Source of the DNA: Bacteroidota bacterium
GTDB taxonomy: Bacteria; Bacteroidota; Bacteroidia; Flavobacteriales_D; JABDKJ01
Direction of reading: 5' to 3'
DNA: 12,153 bases
Assembly (NCBI GenBank): GCA_027621335.1
Contig: JAQCAN010000048.1
Coordinates: forward strand, 1 to 12,153
This document shows positions 1 to 7,113 of the stretch, piece by piece. Below the pieces are notes generated by a model. It saw nothing but the letters and a program-made list of their open reading frames with translations, was not told the DNA's origin and did not search any database. A program made the position numbers and the translations under genes. How positions within the stretch are numbered: position 1 is the stretch's first letter; every line of letters starts with the position of its first letter.

Positions 1-1445
1 GCTCTGATGAGTATATTGGTAGAACTGTTCAAAGACCCTAGATTCCCTGTGTTCGCCCCGGTAATTTCATCTCCCTGCCTTCCCAGACCTACCACGGAGA
101 CCGTGGAATTATCAGAGACTGATATCCCGTGATAGGCGTCATCCCCCGTTCCTCCACCTTCATGGCTGCTGATGATCCTCCCATCAGAAGCTCTGATATT
201 CAATAGAAAGAAATTATAGCCTGATGAAGAAATGGACCCCGAGAAACCGGAAGTCTGTGTATAGGAGAGCGTTTGCCTCATGGTCCCAACAGCCAGCAAG
301 CGCCCCTTTCCTTCACTCTCCAAGTCATAGATGATTGCATCATCACTTGAGAAGAAGTTGGTGCTGTATTGTTCATTGAACTGAACGGTCCCATCCGATT
401 TGGCCATGGAGAACAACCAAATGTCATAGTCACTACCAAAAGATGCATAATCCGTATTCACAGTGGCATAGACCCTATCGCAATCCAAAGCTATCTTGAG
501 ATAAAAGTGGTCGTTGAGCGAATTAGTGAACGGCACGGTGAAAAGATGTTGCCCTTTATGGTCGAATTTGATGATGAAGGGGTCTGAAGCCGTATCGACT
601 GAGATATTGGGTTCTGAAACGACCACTCCTTCATTCGAAGACATATGTGCATCTTGTCCGAATAGAATGGCCCCTACATAGATCCCTGAGCCATCCACCT
701 CCAGGTCTATCCTGTTCATCTGCTGCTGTGGATAAAGGAATTTTCCACTTGCGTAGTCATTGGCCTCCGAACCTATGAACCAGAACCAGTCACGTGAGCC
801 AGTCTCGGCATCTATGGCCATTAAAATATAGTGTCTATGATTTCCCAGGGCGACACTCCCCGTTGGCGATGATCCATCGATTAATACCCCACTGAATTTA
901 GAGTTCATCACCATGTAGACCTTCCCTCTGAAATAGGAGAGTTTCACGCCCGAGTCTTCCTGAATACCTCCGAATATTTCGAACCACTGGATCACCCCTG
1001 TCGGAGAGAGTTTACAAACAAAGGCGTCATTCATATTCCCAAATCCAGAACCGTCTCCAGTCAGATCAGGTTCCTCTAGAATACTGAAATCCTCCACATA
1101 GCCTGTGATATAGATGTTGCCCATTTCATCCACGACCACATCCCCACAAGCATCTTCTTTATCTGTTCCAATGTATGTGGCCCAAAGGAGATTTCCTGTA
1201 TCATCATATTTGGCCACGAACCCATCCGATGCCCCACCAGAATATGGACGTATAGGCGATGGGTATGCTTCATTGGAGGAAACCATTCCTGCGACTACCA
1301 CCGAGTTATCGAAATCCGATGCAGCCGTGGAATAGGCTTGGTCCTCTGAGCCAGTGATGATGACCTTGTTCCATAGATCCTGTCCGGATAAAGGAAGGAA
1401 GAAGAGCCATGAAAGCAAAGCGATGATGAGCTTCAATCCGCGCAT
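1..1445 (-). CDS. Secreted SBBP/beta-propeller-like repeat protein, 3' end outside window
   Basis: Open for 481 codons from ATG at 1445 to the left edge with no stop, so the C-terminus is missing. Residues 1-21 form a signal peptide: a short basic start (MRGLK), a hydrophobic core, then cleavage probably near SG/QD. The mature part carries repeats of the SBBP (seven-bladed propeller) type. The clearest is at about residues 70-118, with the hallmarks GASDGFVAKYD, G-N-L-L-W-A-T-Y-I-G, and DEMGNIYITGY. A second unit starts near residue 139 (NDAFVCKLSPTG), and further degenerate units (DPFIIKFDHKG) follow. Such proteins are exported or surface-bound in Bacteroidota and often end in a type IX secretion sorting domain; that region is not visible here. 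Ligand and role are unknown. I checked the frame line by line and saw no frameshift. Confidence 0.85.
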   Translation of the reverse strand, partial: MRGLKLIIALLSWLFFLPLSGQDLWNKVIITGSEDQAYSTAASDFDNSVVVAGMVSSNEAYPSPIRPYSGGASDGFVAKYDDTGNLLWATYIGTDKEDACGDVVVDEMGNIYITGYVEDFSILEEPDLTGDGSGFGNMNDAFVCKLSPTGVIQWFEIFGGIQEDSGVKLSYFRGKVYMVMNSKFSGVLIDGSSPTGSVALGNHRHYILMAIDAETGSRDWFWFIGSEANDYASGKFLYPQQQMNRIDLEVDGSGIYVGAILFGQDAHMSSNEGVVVSEPNISVDTASDPFIIKFDHKGQHLFTVPFTNSLNDHFYLKIALDCDRVYATVNTDYASFGSDYDIWLFSMAKSDGTVQFNEQYSTNFFSSDDAIIYDLESEGKGRLLAVGTMRQTLSYTQTSGFSGSISSSGYNFFLLNIRASDGRIISSHEGGGTGDDAYHGISVSDNSTVSVVGLGRQGDEITGANTGNLGSLNSSTNILIR

Positions 1446-1691
1446 TAGAATGTAGTCTAGTGTTTAATCGTTGCCATGTTCTACGTCACTGGCGGAGAAT
1501 TGGTTACGATAAACGGATGTCAATGAGCAGGATAGGCGTAGGGGAAAACTCCAACTAGACCGTTTTTGAAGCTCGGTTCTCTTGGGGATTTAAATCATGC
1601 GGATGGAGCACATAGGTGTTTGTACTGGTGCTTTGACCAGATAAGCCTGCTGTTATGAAATAGCACGAAAGGAAGAAGTGAAAGGAATGTC
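1446..1691. other. Intergenic region, no gene seen
   Basis: This gap of 246 bases separates the lipoprotein gene from the downstream secreted-protein gene, both on the minus strand. I see no credible reading frame and no good TAnnTTTG element in front of the secreted-protein gene. A 5-bp inverted repeat at 1625-1640 (CTGGT/ACCAG, 6-base loop) has no T-tract and is too weak to call a terminator. Confidence 0.4.
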
Positions 1692-2060
1692 CTACTGGAC
1701 GATGACTGTTTCCATGTTAGTGACCTCAGGATCGATCTTGATGATGCCTTCAGCACTCAGGGTGTCCTTGGTGACCTCTATGTTAAGAACGGCAAATCCC
1801 GCTTGACCGAGTTCGTAGTACTCTGAGAAATCGAAAGTGGCTTGTCCAGCAGCATTGGTGAACTGCTCCACGTCATCGATGAGCTCGCCTTGGGTCCCTC
1901 CTTCTGCTGTCGGCTCAGGATAAAGCCTGACCAGGGCTTGCTCCACCGCAACTCCATCCACAGTGGTCACTGTGATAAGGGCGGTCGTGGGCTCTTCCTT
2001 CTTACAGGAGGTCAGAGCGATCAGAACGAACAGAATGCCAAAGGCTTTTCTCATGTGCAT
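1692..2060 (-). CDS. Small secreted lipoprotein of unknown function
   Basis: A 122-residue protein with a lipoprotein signal: basic MHMRKA, a hydrophobic stretch, then the lipobox LTSC with Cys19 as the lipidated residue, followed by KKEEP. It is therefore probably anchored in a membrane facing the periplasm or surface. The mature part (about residues 28-122) is rich in Thr, Val and acidic residues and has alternating beta-strand character, with VTTVDGVAVEQALVRLY near its start and a FTNAAGQATFDF segment. This resembles a single beta-sandwich of the carboxypeptidase-regulatory/CNA-B kind, but I do not recognise a named family. ATG at 2054 (MRKAF) is an equally good start and gives a more usual signal peptide. 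It is divergent from pheS, and nothing nearby points to a function. Confidence 0.75.
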   Translation of the reverse strand: MHMRKAFGILFVLIALTSCKKEEPTTALITVTTVDGVAVEQALVRLYPEPTAEGGTQGELIDDVEQFTNAAGQATFDFSEYYELGQAGFAVLNIEVTKDTLSAEGIIKIDPEVTNMETVIVQ

Positions 2061-2102
2061 GTGCCGATAGTTTTACCTTCGTAAGCCGAAACTTACAAAA
2101 GG

Positions 2103-2110
2103 CGAAAGTA
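2103..2110 (-). promoter_or_regulatory. Possible -7 element for the lipoprotein gene
   Basis: Reading minus, TACTTTCG matches the Bacteroidota -7 consensus TAnnTTTG at all but one position and sits 42 bases before the 2060 start. There is no convincing TTTG -33 element 19-21 bases upstream, so this is tentative. Confidence 0.35.
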
Positions 2111-2129
2111 ATCAATCGCACATTACTCA

Positions 2130-2169
2130 GGAAGGTCTGAACGCCCAGCGAGGGCTATAAAAACCTTCC
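2130..2169 (+). promoter_or_regulatory. Stem-loop in the pheS 5' leader
   Basis: A 7-bp perfect outer stem GGAAGGT (2130-2136) with ACCTTCC (2163-2169) encloses an inner 4-bp stem GCCC/GGGC (2143-2146, 2152-2155) with a 5-base loop. It ends 17 bases before the pheS ATG. There is no T-run after it, and the upstream gene runs the other way, so it is not a terminator of that gene. It could be a translational or attenuation control element; that role is inference. Confidence 0.4.
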
Positions 2170-2186
2170 AGCATTGGATTGGAAGA

Positions 2187-3197
2187 ATGGAATTGAAGGA
2201 ACGCATAGAGGCATTGGAGAAGGAATTGAAGGAACTGACCAAGGTCCCTGCAGGCGGGGGGGAATCCTTCCGTATAGCCTATTCTGGAAAGAAAGGTCAT
2301 CTGAAAGGCCTCTATGAAGAGCTGAAGTCGGTGCCCAATGAGATGAAGAAGGAGGTGGGGCAATCCATCAATTCGTTGCGCATGCTGGTAGAGGAGAAGA
2401 TCAGCTCATGGTCTACTATCGATGCTGCAGAGTCTACTTCTACCAAGGATCTTACCCGCCCAGGCAGCGGACCTGAGCTAGGAAGTTTGCATCCTATCAC
2501 CTTGGTAAAGGAAGAAATCGTGGACATCTTCTCACGCATCGGGTTCACCTTGAGCGAAGGGCCTGAGATCGAGGACGACTGGCATAACTTCAGTGCACTC
2601 AACTTTCCCCCAGAGCATCCTGCCCGTGACATGCAGGATACCTTCTTCGTGGATGAGGATCATGCCCTGCGCACCCATACTTCCTCCGTTCAAGTGCGCG
2701 TGATGGAAGGCACTAAGCCACCCATACGCACGATCTCCCCAGGCCGTGTCTTCAGGAATGAAGCCATCTCATCCCGTTCTCACTGCATGTTCCATCAGAT
2801 CGAAGGACTCTATATCGATAAAGGGGTCTCTTTCGCAGACTTGAAACAGACCTTGCTCTATTTCGCCAAAGAATTCTTTGGGGAAAAGGCGGATATCCGC
2901 CTACGCCCCTCTTATTTCCCGTTCACTGAGCCCAGTGCTGAAGTGGATGTCTATTGGGGCTTGGAGACGGAGACTGATCACCGCATCACCAAAGGCACCG
3001 GATGGCTGGAGATCATGGGCTGTGGAATGGTGGATCCCCAGGTTCTGGAGAACTGCAATATCGACTCTGGAATCTACACAGGCTTCGCCTTCGGAATGGG
3101 CATAGAGCGCATCGCGATGCTACGCTACCAAGTGCCGGATATCCGTATGTTCTTTGAGAATGACATGCGTTTCCTCAGCCAGTTCAAGACCTTCTAA
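2187..3197 (+). CDS. pheS: Phenylalanyl-tRNA synthetase alpha subunit
   Basis: Catalytic subunit of the alpha2-beta2 class II enzyme that charges tRNA-Phe in the cytoplasm. Its 336 residues match the usual bacterial length. Residues 1-80 form the N-terminal coiled-coil tRNA-binding arm (FRIAYSGKKGHLKGLYEELK, then VPNEMKKEVGQSIN). The catalytic core follows: motif 1 region (GSLHPITLVKEEI; GPEIEDDWHNFSALNFP), the HPARDMQDTFF segment, RTHTSSVQVR, and motif 2 (ISPGRVFRNE ... HCMFHQIEGL). The tail has PSYFPFTEPSAEVDVYW, GWLEIMGCGMV, and motif 3 GFAFGMGIERIAML; Ala301 in GFAF is at the position known to set the Phe pocket size. All class II signatures are intact. pheT is not adjacent, so the beta subunit must be encoded elsewhere, which is common in Bacteroidota. 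It converges on pyk with only 12 bases between stops and no visible terminator. Confidence 0.98.
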   Translation: MELKERIEALEKELKELTKVPAGGGESFRIAYSGKKGHLKGLYEELKSVPNEMKKEVGQSINSLRMLVEEKISSWSTIDAAESTSTKDLTRPGSGPELGSLHPITLVKEEIVDIFSRIGFTLSEGPEIEDDWHNFSALNFPPEHPARDMQDTFFVDEDHALRTHTSSVQVRVMEGTKPPIRTISPGRVFRNEAISSRSHCMFHQIEGLYIDKGVSFADLKQTLLYFAKEFFGEKADIRLRPSYFPFTEPSAEVDVYWGLETETDHRITKGTGWLEIMGCGMVDPQVLENCNIDSGIYTGFAFGMGIERIAMLRYQVPDIRMFFENDMRFLSQFKTF

Positions 3198-3209
3198 GCC
3201 TTTCCCTCG

Positions 3210-4634
3210 TCAGACCTTGCTCAACTTGAGCATATTGGTCATGCCCTGCTCTGAGATAGGCATACTGGCGATATTGATGAGCAAGTCTCCGTCTTTCACC
3301 ACTCCATCCTGCTTGAGCAGGTATTTGATATCTGCAATGGTGTGGTCGGTACTGACCATCTTGTCATAGAAGAACCCCCATACACCCCACACCAAGCTAA
3401 GCTTGGCCAACAGGGAAGGATTGCTTGTGAAGGCATAGATATCGGCTTTAGGGCGATAGCTGCTGATCTTCATGGCCGTATAGCCCGAATGCGTCATAGT
3501 GACAATGGCCTTGGCTCCAGCCGAATTGGCCAGTTGTGTCGAGGCCTCGCAAATGGCATCGCTGACCCTGCGCTCATCTTCTACATTGAGCATCTCCTGG
3601 CTGTTGCTATAAAGGATATCACTGTCTTCCATATGTTGGATGATGCGTGTCATCTTCTTCACCACATCGATGGGGTATTTCCCTACAGAGGTCTCAGCAC
3701 TCAACATCACGGCATCCGTTCCATCCAATACAGCATTGGCCACGTCATTCACCTCAGCACGGGTAGGCTGGAAGTTGGTGATCATGCTTTCCATCATCTG
3801 AGTGGCCACTATGACCGGCCTTCCCCACTGACGGCATTTGTTGATGATCATCTTCTGTATCAAGGGAACGCTTTCCATGGGCGTCTCCACACCCAGGTCG
3901 CCACGGGCCACCATAAGACCGTCTGATTCCTCGATGATCTCATCGATGTTCCTTACGGCTTCAGGCTTCTCTATCTTGGCAATGACCCTGGAACGGCCTT
4001 TCTTATCCCGGATGATATGCTTGAGTTCTATGATGTCCCTTGCAGTCCTGACAAAGGAGAGGGCGATCCAATCGAAATCATGCTCTATGGCGAAGTCCAG
4101 ATCCTGTCGGTCCTTATCCGTCATGGAAGGTTGAGAGATCTTAGTAGCAGGGAGATTCAGTCCCTTGCGGCTACTGAGCGCACCACCGTGGATGACCTTG
4201 GCCTTCACCTTGGTCTTACCATCTGTTGACACCACTTCCAACTTCAGCTTCCCATCATCGATGAGGAACATCTCACCAGGTTTCACGTCCGCTGCAAATG
4301 AATCATACCTCATCTCTATGGTGTCCTTCACTCCGGCTTCCGTGCAGAAGACCACCTCAGAGCCATCTTCCAACTCGATGGAGCCTTCTGGAATATCCCC
4401 GACTCGCAACTTAGGGCCTTGGAGGTCTCCTAGGATCGCGATATGAAGGCCCAGCTCCTCATTCATCTGACGCACCCTTTGGACCACTTCCAGATGCTTA
4501 TCATATTCTCCATGGGAGAAGTTCACCCTCACCACATCCATGCCGGCCATGGCAAGGGCTTTCAGGTTCTCTAGGCTGGATGTCGCAGGACCTATGGTCG
4601 CTACGATCTTGGTCTTTTTTCTTATCGGTCTCAC
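3210..4634 (-). CDS. pyk: Pyruvate kinase (GTG start)
   Basis: Final enzyme of glycolysis: phosphoenolpyruvate plus ADP to pyruvate plus ATP. Numbered from the GTG, 474 residues cover the A/B/C domains without an extra PEP-utiliser domain. Visible signatures are KIVATIGPATSS, VRVNFSHG, the catalytic and metal-binding stretch VIAKIEKPEA (Lys220, Glu222), ARGDLGVE (Asp246), VATQMMESM and MLSAETSVGKYP. The B-domain entrance reads DLQGPKLRV, the K+-independent pattern (see findings). An ATG at 4682 is open but would add 16 residues lying inside the upstream gene. The GTG at 4634 overlaps that gene's TGA as GTGA and puts the start just before RKKTKIVATIGP, as in homologues. It is the last gene of the acpP cluster and its translation is probably coupled to the gene before. 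Confidence 0.96.
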   Translation of the reverse strand: MRPIRKKTKIVATIGPATSSLENLKALAMAGMDVVRVNFSHGEYDKHLEVVQRVRQMNEELGLHIAILGDLQGPKLRVGDIPEGSIELEDGSEVVFCTEAGVKDTIEMRYDSFAADVKPGEMFLIDDGKLKLEVVSTDGKTKVKAKVIHGGALSSRKGLNLPATKISQPSMTDKDRQDLDFAIEHDFDWIALSFVRTARDIIELKHIIRDKKGRSRVIAKIEKPEAVRNIDEIIEESDGLMVARGDLGVETPMESVPLIQKMIINKCRQWGRPVIVATQMMESMITNFQPTRAEVNDVANAVLDGTDAVMLSAETSVGKYPIDVVKKMTRIIQHMEDSDILYSNSQEMLNVEDERRVSDAICEASTQLANSAGAKAIVTMTHSGYTAMKISSYRPKADIYAFTSNPSLLAKLSLVWGVWGFFYDKMVSTDHTIADIKYLLKQDGVVKDGDLLINIASMPISEQGMTNMLKLSKV

Positions 4635-5098
4635 GTATCGAAGTAATTGAAAGGGTTTATCAATTTCGAATAGGAAGTGCATTTGATCTGTTGAAGTGTC
4701 AACATACCTTCCATATCGGTCAATATCTGTATAAGGTCATCCCCGTCCACCTCACGCAGTGAATTGAAGATGACCATGTCGAATCCTTTGGCCTCAGAGA
4801 AAAGCACGGCTCCTTGGTCATTATTGGTCACTAGAACGAACACTTGTCCCTCCAGGTCCTGCTCCTCTTCCTCCAACCCAAAGACTTCGAAAGTCGGTGT
4901 TTGACTGGAGGTCTGGAAAAGGTCGGGTAAGCTGACTTGTGAATCCTCGGTGCCAGGATTATATTCATCAAGCTTCAAAAGGTCCAGCCCCAGTTTCTTG
5001 TTGATGTACCAGGCCACCTTATAGGCTGGTTCATTGCTCCGCAAAGCAATAAGATCTATCGCTTCCTGTTCATCGACTACCAGTTTCAGAGTGGTCAT
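4631..5098 (-). CDS. IPExxxVDY family protein
   Basis: A 155-residue cytoplasmic protein with no signal peptide or membrane segment, acidic in its middle (GLEEEEQDLEGQ). I place it in the Bacteroidota-specific IPExxxVDY family from its position between rnc and pyk, its length, and its pattern: an N-terminal LKLVVDE start, the helix YKVAWYINKKLGLDL (residues about 23-40), and a C-terminal segment ending in SYSKLINPFNYF. The family name refers to a conserved late motif. Here the equivalent stretch (about residues 103-110, SEAKGFDMVIF) does not keep it clearly, so this is a diverged member. No biochemical function is known to me for the family. Its stop overlaps the pyk GTG start by 4 bases, and 51 bases with a hairpin and a TACTTTTG element separate it from rnc. 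Confidence 0.75.
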   Translation of the reverse strand: MTTLKLVVDEQEAIDLIALRSNEPAYKVAWYINKKLGLDLLKLDEYNPGTEDSQVSLPDLFQTSSQTPTFEVFGLEEEEQDLEGQVFVLVTNNDQGAVLFSEAKGFDMVIFNSLREVDGDDLIQILTDMEGMLTLQQIKCTSYSKLINPFNYFDT

Positions 5099-5106
5099 AT
5101 CAGGGT

Positions 5107-5114
5107 CAAAAGTA
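5107..5114 (-). promoter_or_regulatory. Probable internal promoter -7 element before the IPExxxVDY-pyk pair
   Basis: Reading minus, TACTTTTG is an exact match to the Bacteroidota -7 consensus TAnnTTTG and lies 8 bases before the ATG at 5098. No good TTTG is present 19-21 bases upstream, so strength is uncertain. It would allow pyk to be expressed apart from the acpP promoter, with a very short leader. Confidence 0.45.
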
Positions 5115-5129
5115 ATCTTTAGGCTGGTG

Positions 5130-5149
5130 TTAGGATGACACTATCCTAA
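5130..5149 (-). other. Hairpin directly after the rnc stop
   Basis: A perfect 7-bp inverted repeat TTAGGAT/ATCCTAA with a 6-base loop begins at the base next to the rnc TAA. There is no T-run after it on the minus strand, so it is not a classical terminator. It may be an intercistronic processing or stability element. Confidence 0.45.
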
Positions 5150-5851
5150 TTATGCTCCTTGCAGGACGTGTAGCGCTTCTATAGAGGCTTCCTTCTCAGC
5201 TTGCTTCTTCGAGTTGCCATGGCCTATTCCCACAAGGTCAGAGCCATATCTCACTTCAGCCTTGAATCTATAGGAGCTGGTTCTGGGCTGTTCGATGACG
5301 TGGAGGCGAATGTCCCAGCGTTGTTTTTGTGCTAACTCCAAGAGCTTGCTCTTTGCGTCCAAAAGGTCCTCTAGCAGCAGGTCGGTATCTATTTTGGCCG
5401 TGAGGATCCTGATGACCCTATCCTTGGTGCATTCGAAGCCTTGGTCCAAGTACATGGCCCCCCAAATGGCCTCAAAGACATTCCCGATGATGAGTTCAGG
5501 ATTGAGGTCCTTCTGTTTCACTAGCTGAAGGTGCTCGGCCAGGCCCATCTCTATGGCCAGGGTCTGCACGCGTTCACGGCTGACCAGTTTGGATTTGAGT
5601 TTCGTCAATGCCCCTTCTTTCAGGTGAGGATATCGGTCATGGAGGTAATGGGCCACACAGAGGTCAAGTACGGCATCCCCAAGCAATTCCAAACGCTCAT
5701 TGTCCAGCTCCAAAGCCGCGGAGCGATGGATAAGGGCCTTGTCGAAAAGGACACTATTGCCAATCTTGATGTCAAAGGTCTCTTGGAGGAACGCGATGTT
5801 CCCTGTCACCACTGGTGTGCGAAAGAATCTCTGAAAAAAGGCCAAGGCCAT
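5150..5851 (-). CDS. rnc: Ribonuclease III
   Basis: Double-strand-specific endoribonuclease that matures rRNA precursors and cuts structured mRNA. Its 233 residues show the two expected domains. The nuclease domain (about 20-160) has FDKALIHRSA and the signature NERLELLGDAVLDL, with Glu52, Glu55 and Asp59, then the Glu79 region (HLKEGALTKLKSKLVS), and the second metal site IIGNVFEAIWGAMYLD with Glu127. The dsRNA-binding domain (about 165-232) starts DAKSKLLELAQ and ends with the RNA-contacting HGNSKKQAEKEA. At the position of Escherichia coli Asp114 the protein has Asn124; I believe this is common in Bacteroidota RNase III and does not signal inactivity. It starts 2 bases after the fabF stop, so the two are co-transcribed and probably translationally coupled. 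Confidence 0.97.
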   Translation of the reverse strand: MALAFFQRFFRTPVVTGNIAFLQETFDIKIGNSVLFDKALIHRSAALELDNERLELLGDAVLDLCVAHYLHDRYPHLKEGALTKLKSKLVSRERVQTLAIEMGLAEHLQLVKQKDLNPELIIGNVFEAIWGAMYLDQGFECTKDRVIRILTAKIDTDLLLEDLLDAKSKLLELAQKQRWDIRLHVIEQPRTSSYRFKAEVRYGSDLVGIGHGNSKKQAEKEASIEALHVLQGA

Positions 5852-5853
5852 GT

Positions 5854-7113
5854 TTATTCAGCCTTCTTGAAGACGATGGAGGCATTGTGACCCCCAAAAC
5901 CGAAGGTGTTGCTCAAGGCCGCATTGACAGTGCGTTTCTGAGCCTTGTTGAACGTGAAGTTCAGCTTCTGATCGATCTCAGGATCAGGCGTGCTGAAGTT
6001 GATGGTCGGTGGCACGATATCCTCCTTGACCGACATGATCGCAGCGAGACCTTCAATGGCCCCTGCAGCTCCAAGGAGGTGACCCGTCATGCTCTTGGTA
6101 GAGGAGATGTTCAACTTGTAAGCATGCTCACCGAAGACTTTGACGATGGCCTTGCTCTCGGCCACATCTCCGAGAGGTGTAGAGGTCCCGTGTACGTTGA
6201 TATAGTCGATGTCCTCAGGTTTCATCTCGGCATCCTCGAGTACGGCTCTCATGACACTCAAGGCCCCCAATCCTTCCGGATGAGGTGCTGTGAGGTGATA
6301 GGCATCTGCTGAAAGGCCGCCACCTGCTACCTCCGCATAGATCTTGGCTCCTCTGGCCTTGGCATGTTCATATTCCTCAAGGATGATACAAGCCGCTCCC
6401 TCACCAAGGACGAATCCGTCACGTTCCTTATCAAAAGGCCTTGACGCAGTGGCGGGGCTCTCGTTGCGCTGAGAAAGGGCATGGAGGGCATTGAACCCAC
6501 CTACTCCCGATTCATTCACTCCAGCCTCCGAGCCTCCTGAAACGATAACATCCGCTTTGCCCAAACGGATCAAGTTGTAAGAATCTATAAGGGCATTCGT
6601 AGCTGAAGCACAGGCAGAGACAGTGCTATAATTAGGGCCCCTGAAGCCGTATTTCATGGAGACATGCCCTGGAGCGATGTCCACAATCATCTTCGGAATG
6701 AAAAAGGGATTGAATCGCGGGGTACCGTCACCGGCCCCGAACTCTAGTACTTGCTCTTGAAAGGTCAAAAGTCCGCCAATGCCAGACCCTAGGACAACTC
6801 CCACTCTATCAGGGTTGAAGGCGGTCTCCAACAGGCCTGAATCCTTAACTGCTTCCTCCGCAGCCACCATGGCATACTGGGAGAAACCATCCATCTTCCT
6901 GGCCTCTTTGCGGTCTATGAAGTCCAAGACATCGAAGTCCTTTACCTCACAAGCGAACTGGGTTTTGAATTTACTCGCATCGAAATGCGTGATAGGAGCA
7001 GCACCACTGACGCCCTCGCATAAGGCACGCCAATAGTCCTTTGCCGTATTACCGATGGGGGTCAAAGCCCCCAATCCGGTAACAACAACTCGTTTAAGCT
7101 CCCTGATTGGCAT
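5854..7113 (-). CDS. fabF: 3-oxoacyl-ACP synthase II
   Basis: Condensing enzyme (KAS II) that elongates acyl-ACP with malonyl-ACP in type II fatty acid synthesis in the cytoplasm. Its 419 residues are a standard length. The thiolase-fold Cys-His-His triad is intact: Cys168 in STVSACASATNAL, His308 in NVHGTSTPLGD and His345 in STKSMTGHLLGAAGAIEG, with Lys340 in the last motif. The glycine-rich C-terminal loop is NTFGFGGHNAS. The two-His pattern separates it from FabH (Cys-His-Asn), and the sequence follows FabF rather than FabB. ATG at 7113 overlaps the acpP stop by one base (TGATG), fitting the need for carrier protein and synthase in balance. Confidence 0.98.
   Translation of the reverse strand: MPIRELKRVVVTGLGALTPIGNTAKDYWRALCEGVSGAAPITHFDASKFKTQFACEVKDFDVLDFIDRKEARKMDGFSQYAMVAAEEAVKDSGLLETAFNPDRVGVVLGSGIGGLLTFQEQVLEFGAGDGTPRFNPFFIPKMIVDIAPGHVSMKYGFRGPNYSTVSACASATNALIDSYNLIRLGKADVIVSGGSEAGVNESGVGGFNALHALSQRNESPATASRPFDKERDGFVLGEGAACIILEEYEHAKARGAKIYAEVAGGGLSADAYHLTAPHPEGLGALSVMRAVLEDAEMKPEDIDYINVHGTSTPLGDVAESKAIVKVFGEHAYKLNISSTKSMTGHLLGAAGAIEGLAAIMSVKEDIVPPTINFSTPDPEIDQKLNFTFNKAQKRTVNAALSNTFGFGGHNASIVFKKAE

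Noticed and set aside
369..587. Short plus-strand frame in the first 1.4 kb
   Set aside because: The minus strand is open over the whole region with a signal peptide and repeats, so this is a shadow.
1625..1640. CTGGT/ACCAG inverted repeat as a terminator
   Set aside because: Only 5 bp and no T-tract; expected by chance in a gap this size.
2081..2096. GTAAG/CTTAC hairpin between the lipoprotein gene and pheS
   Set aside because: A 5-bp stem overlapping the putative promoter elements; too weak to separate from chance.
3342..3926. 194-codon plus-strand open frame inside pyk
   Set aside because: It lies wholly antisense to a well-conserved enzyme, is rich in His, Gly and Arg as shadow frames of this composition are, and shows no family features.
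4635..4682. Extended pyk start at ATG 4682
   Set aside because: The added residues are out-of-frame reading of the end of the upstream gene; GTG at 4634 fits family length and coupling better.
5815..6312. 165-codon plus-strand open frame across the fabF 3' end
   Set aside because: Antisense to intact fabF and rnc, with no recognisable motif or promoter.
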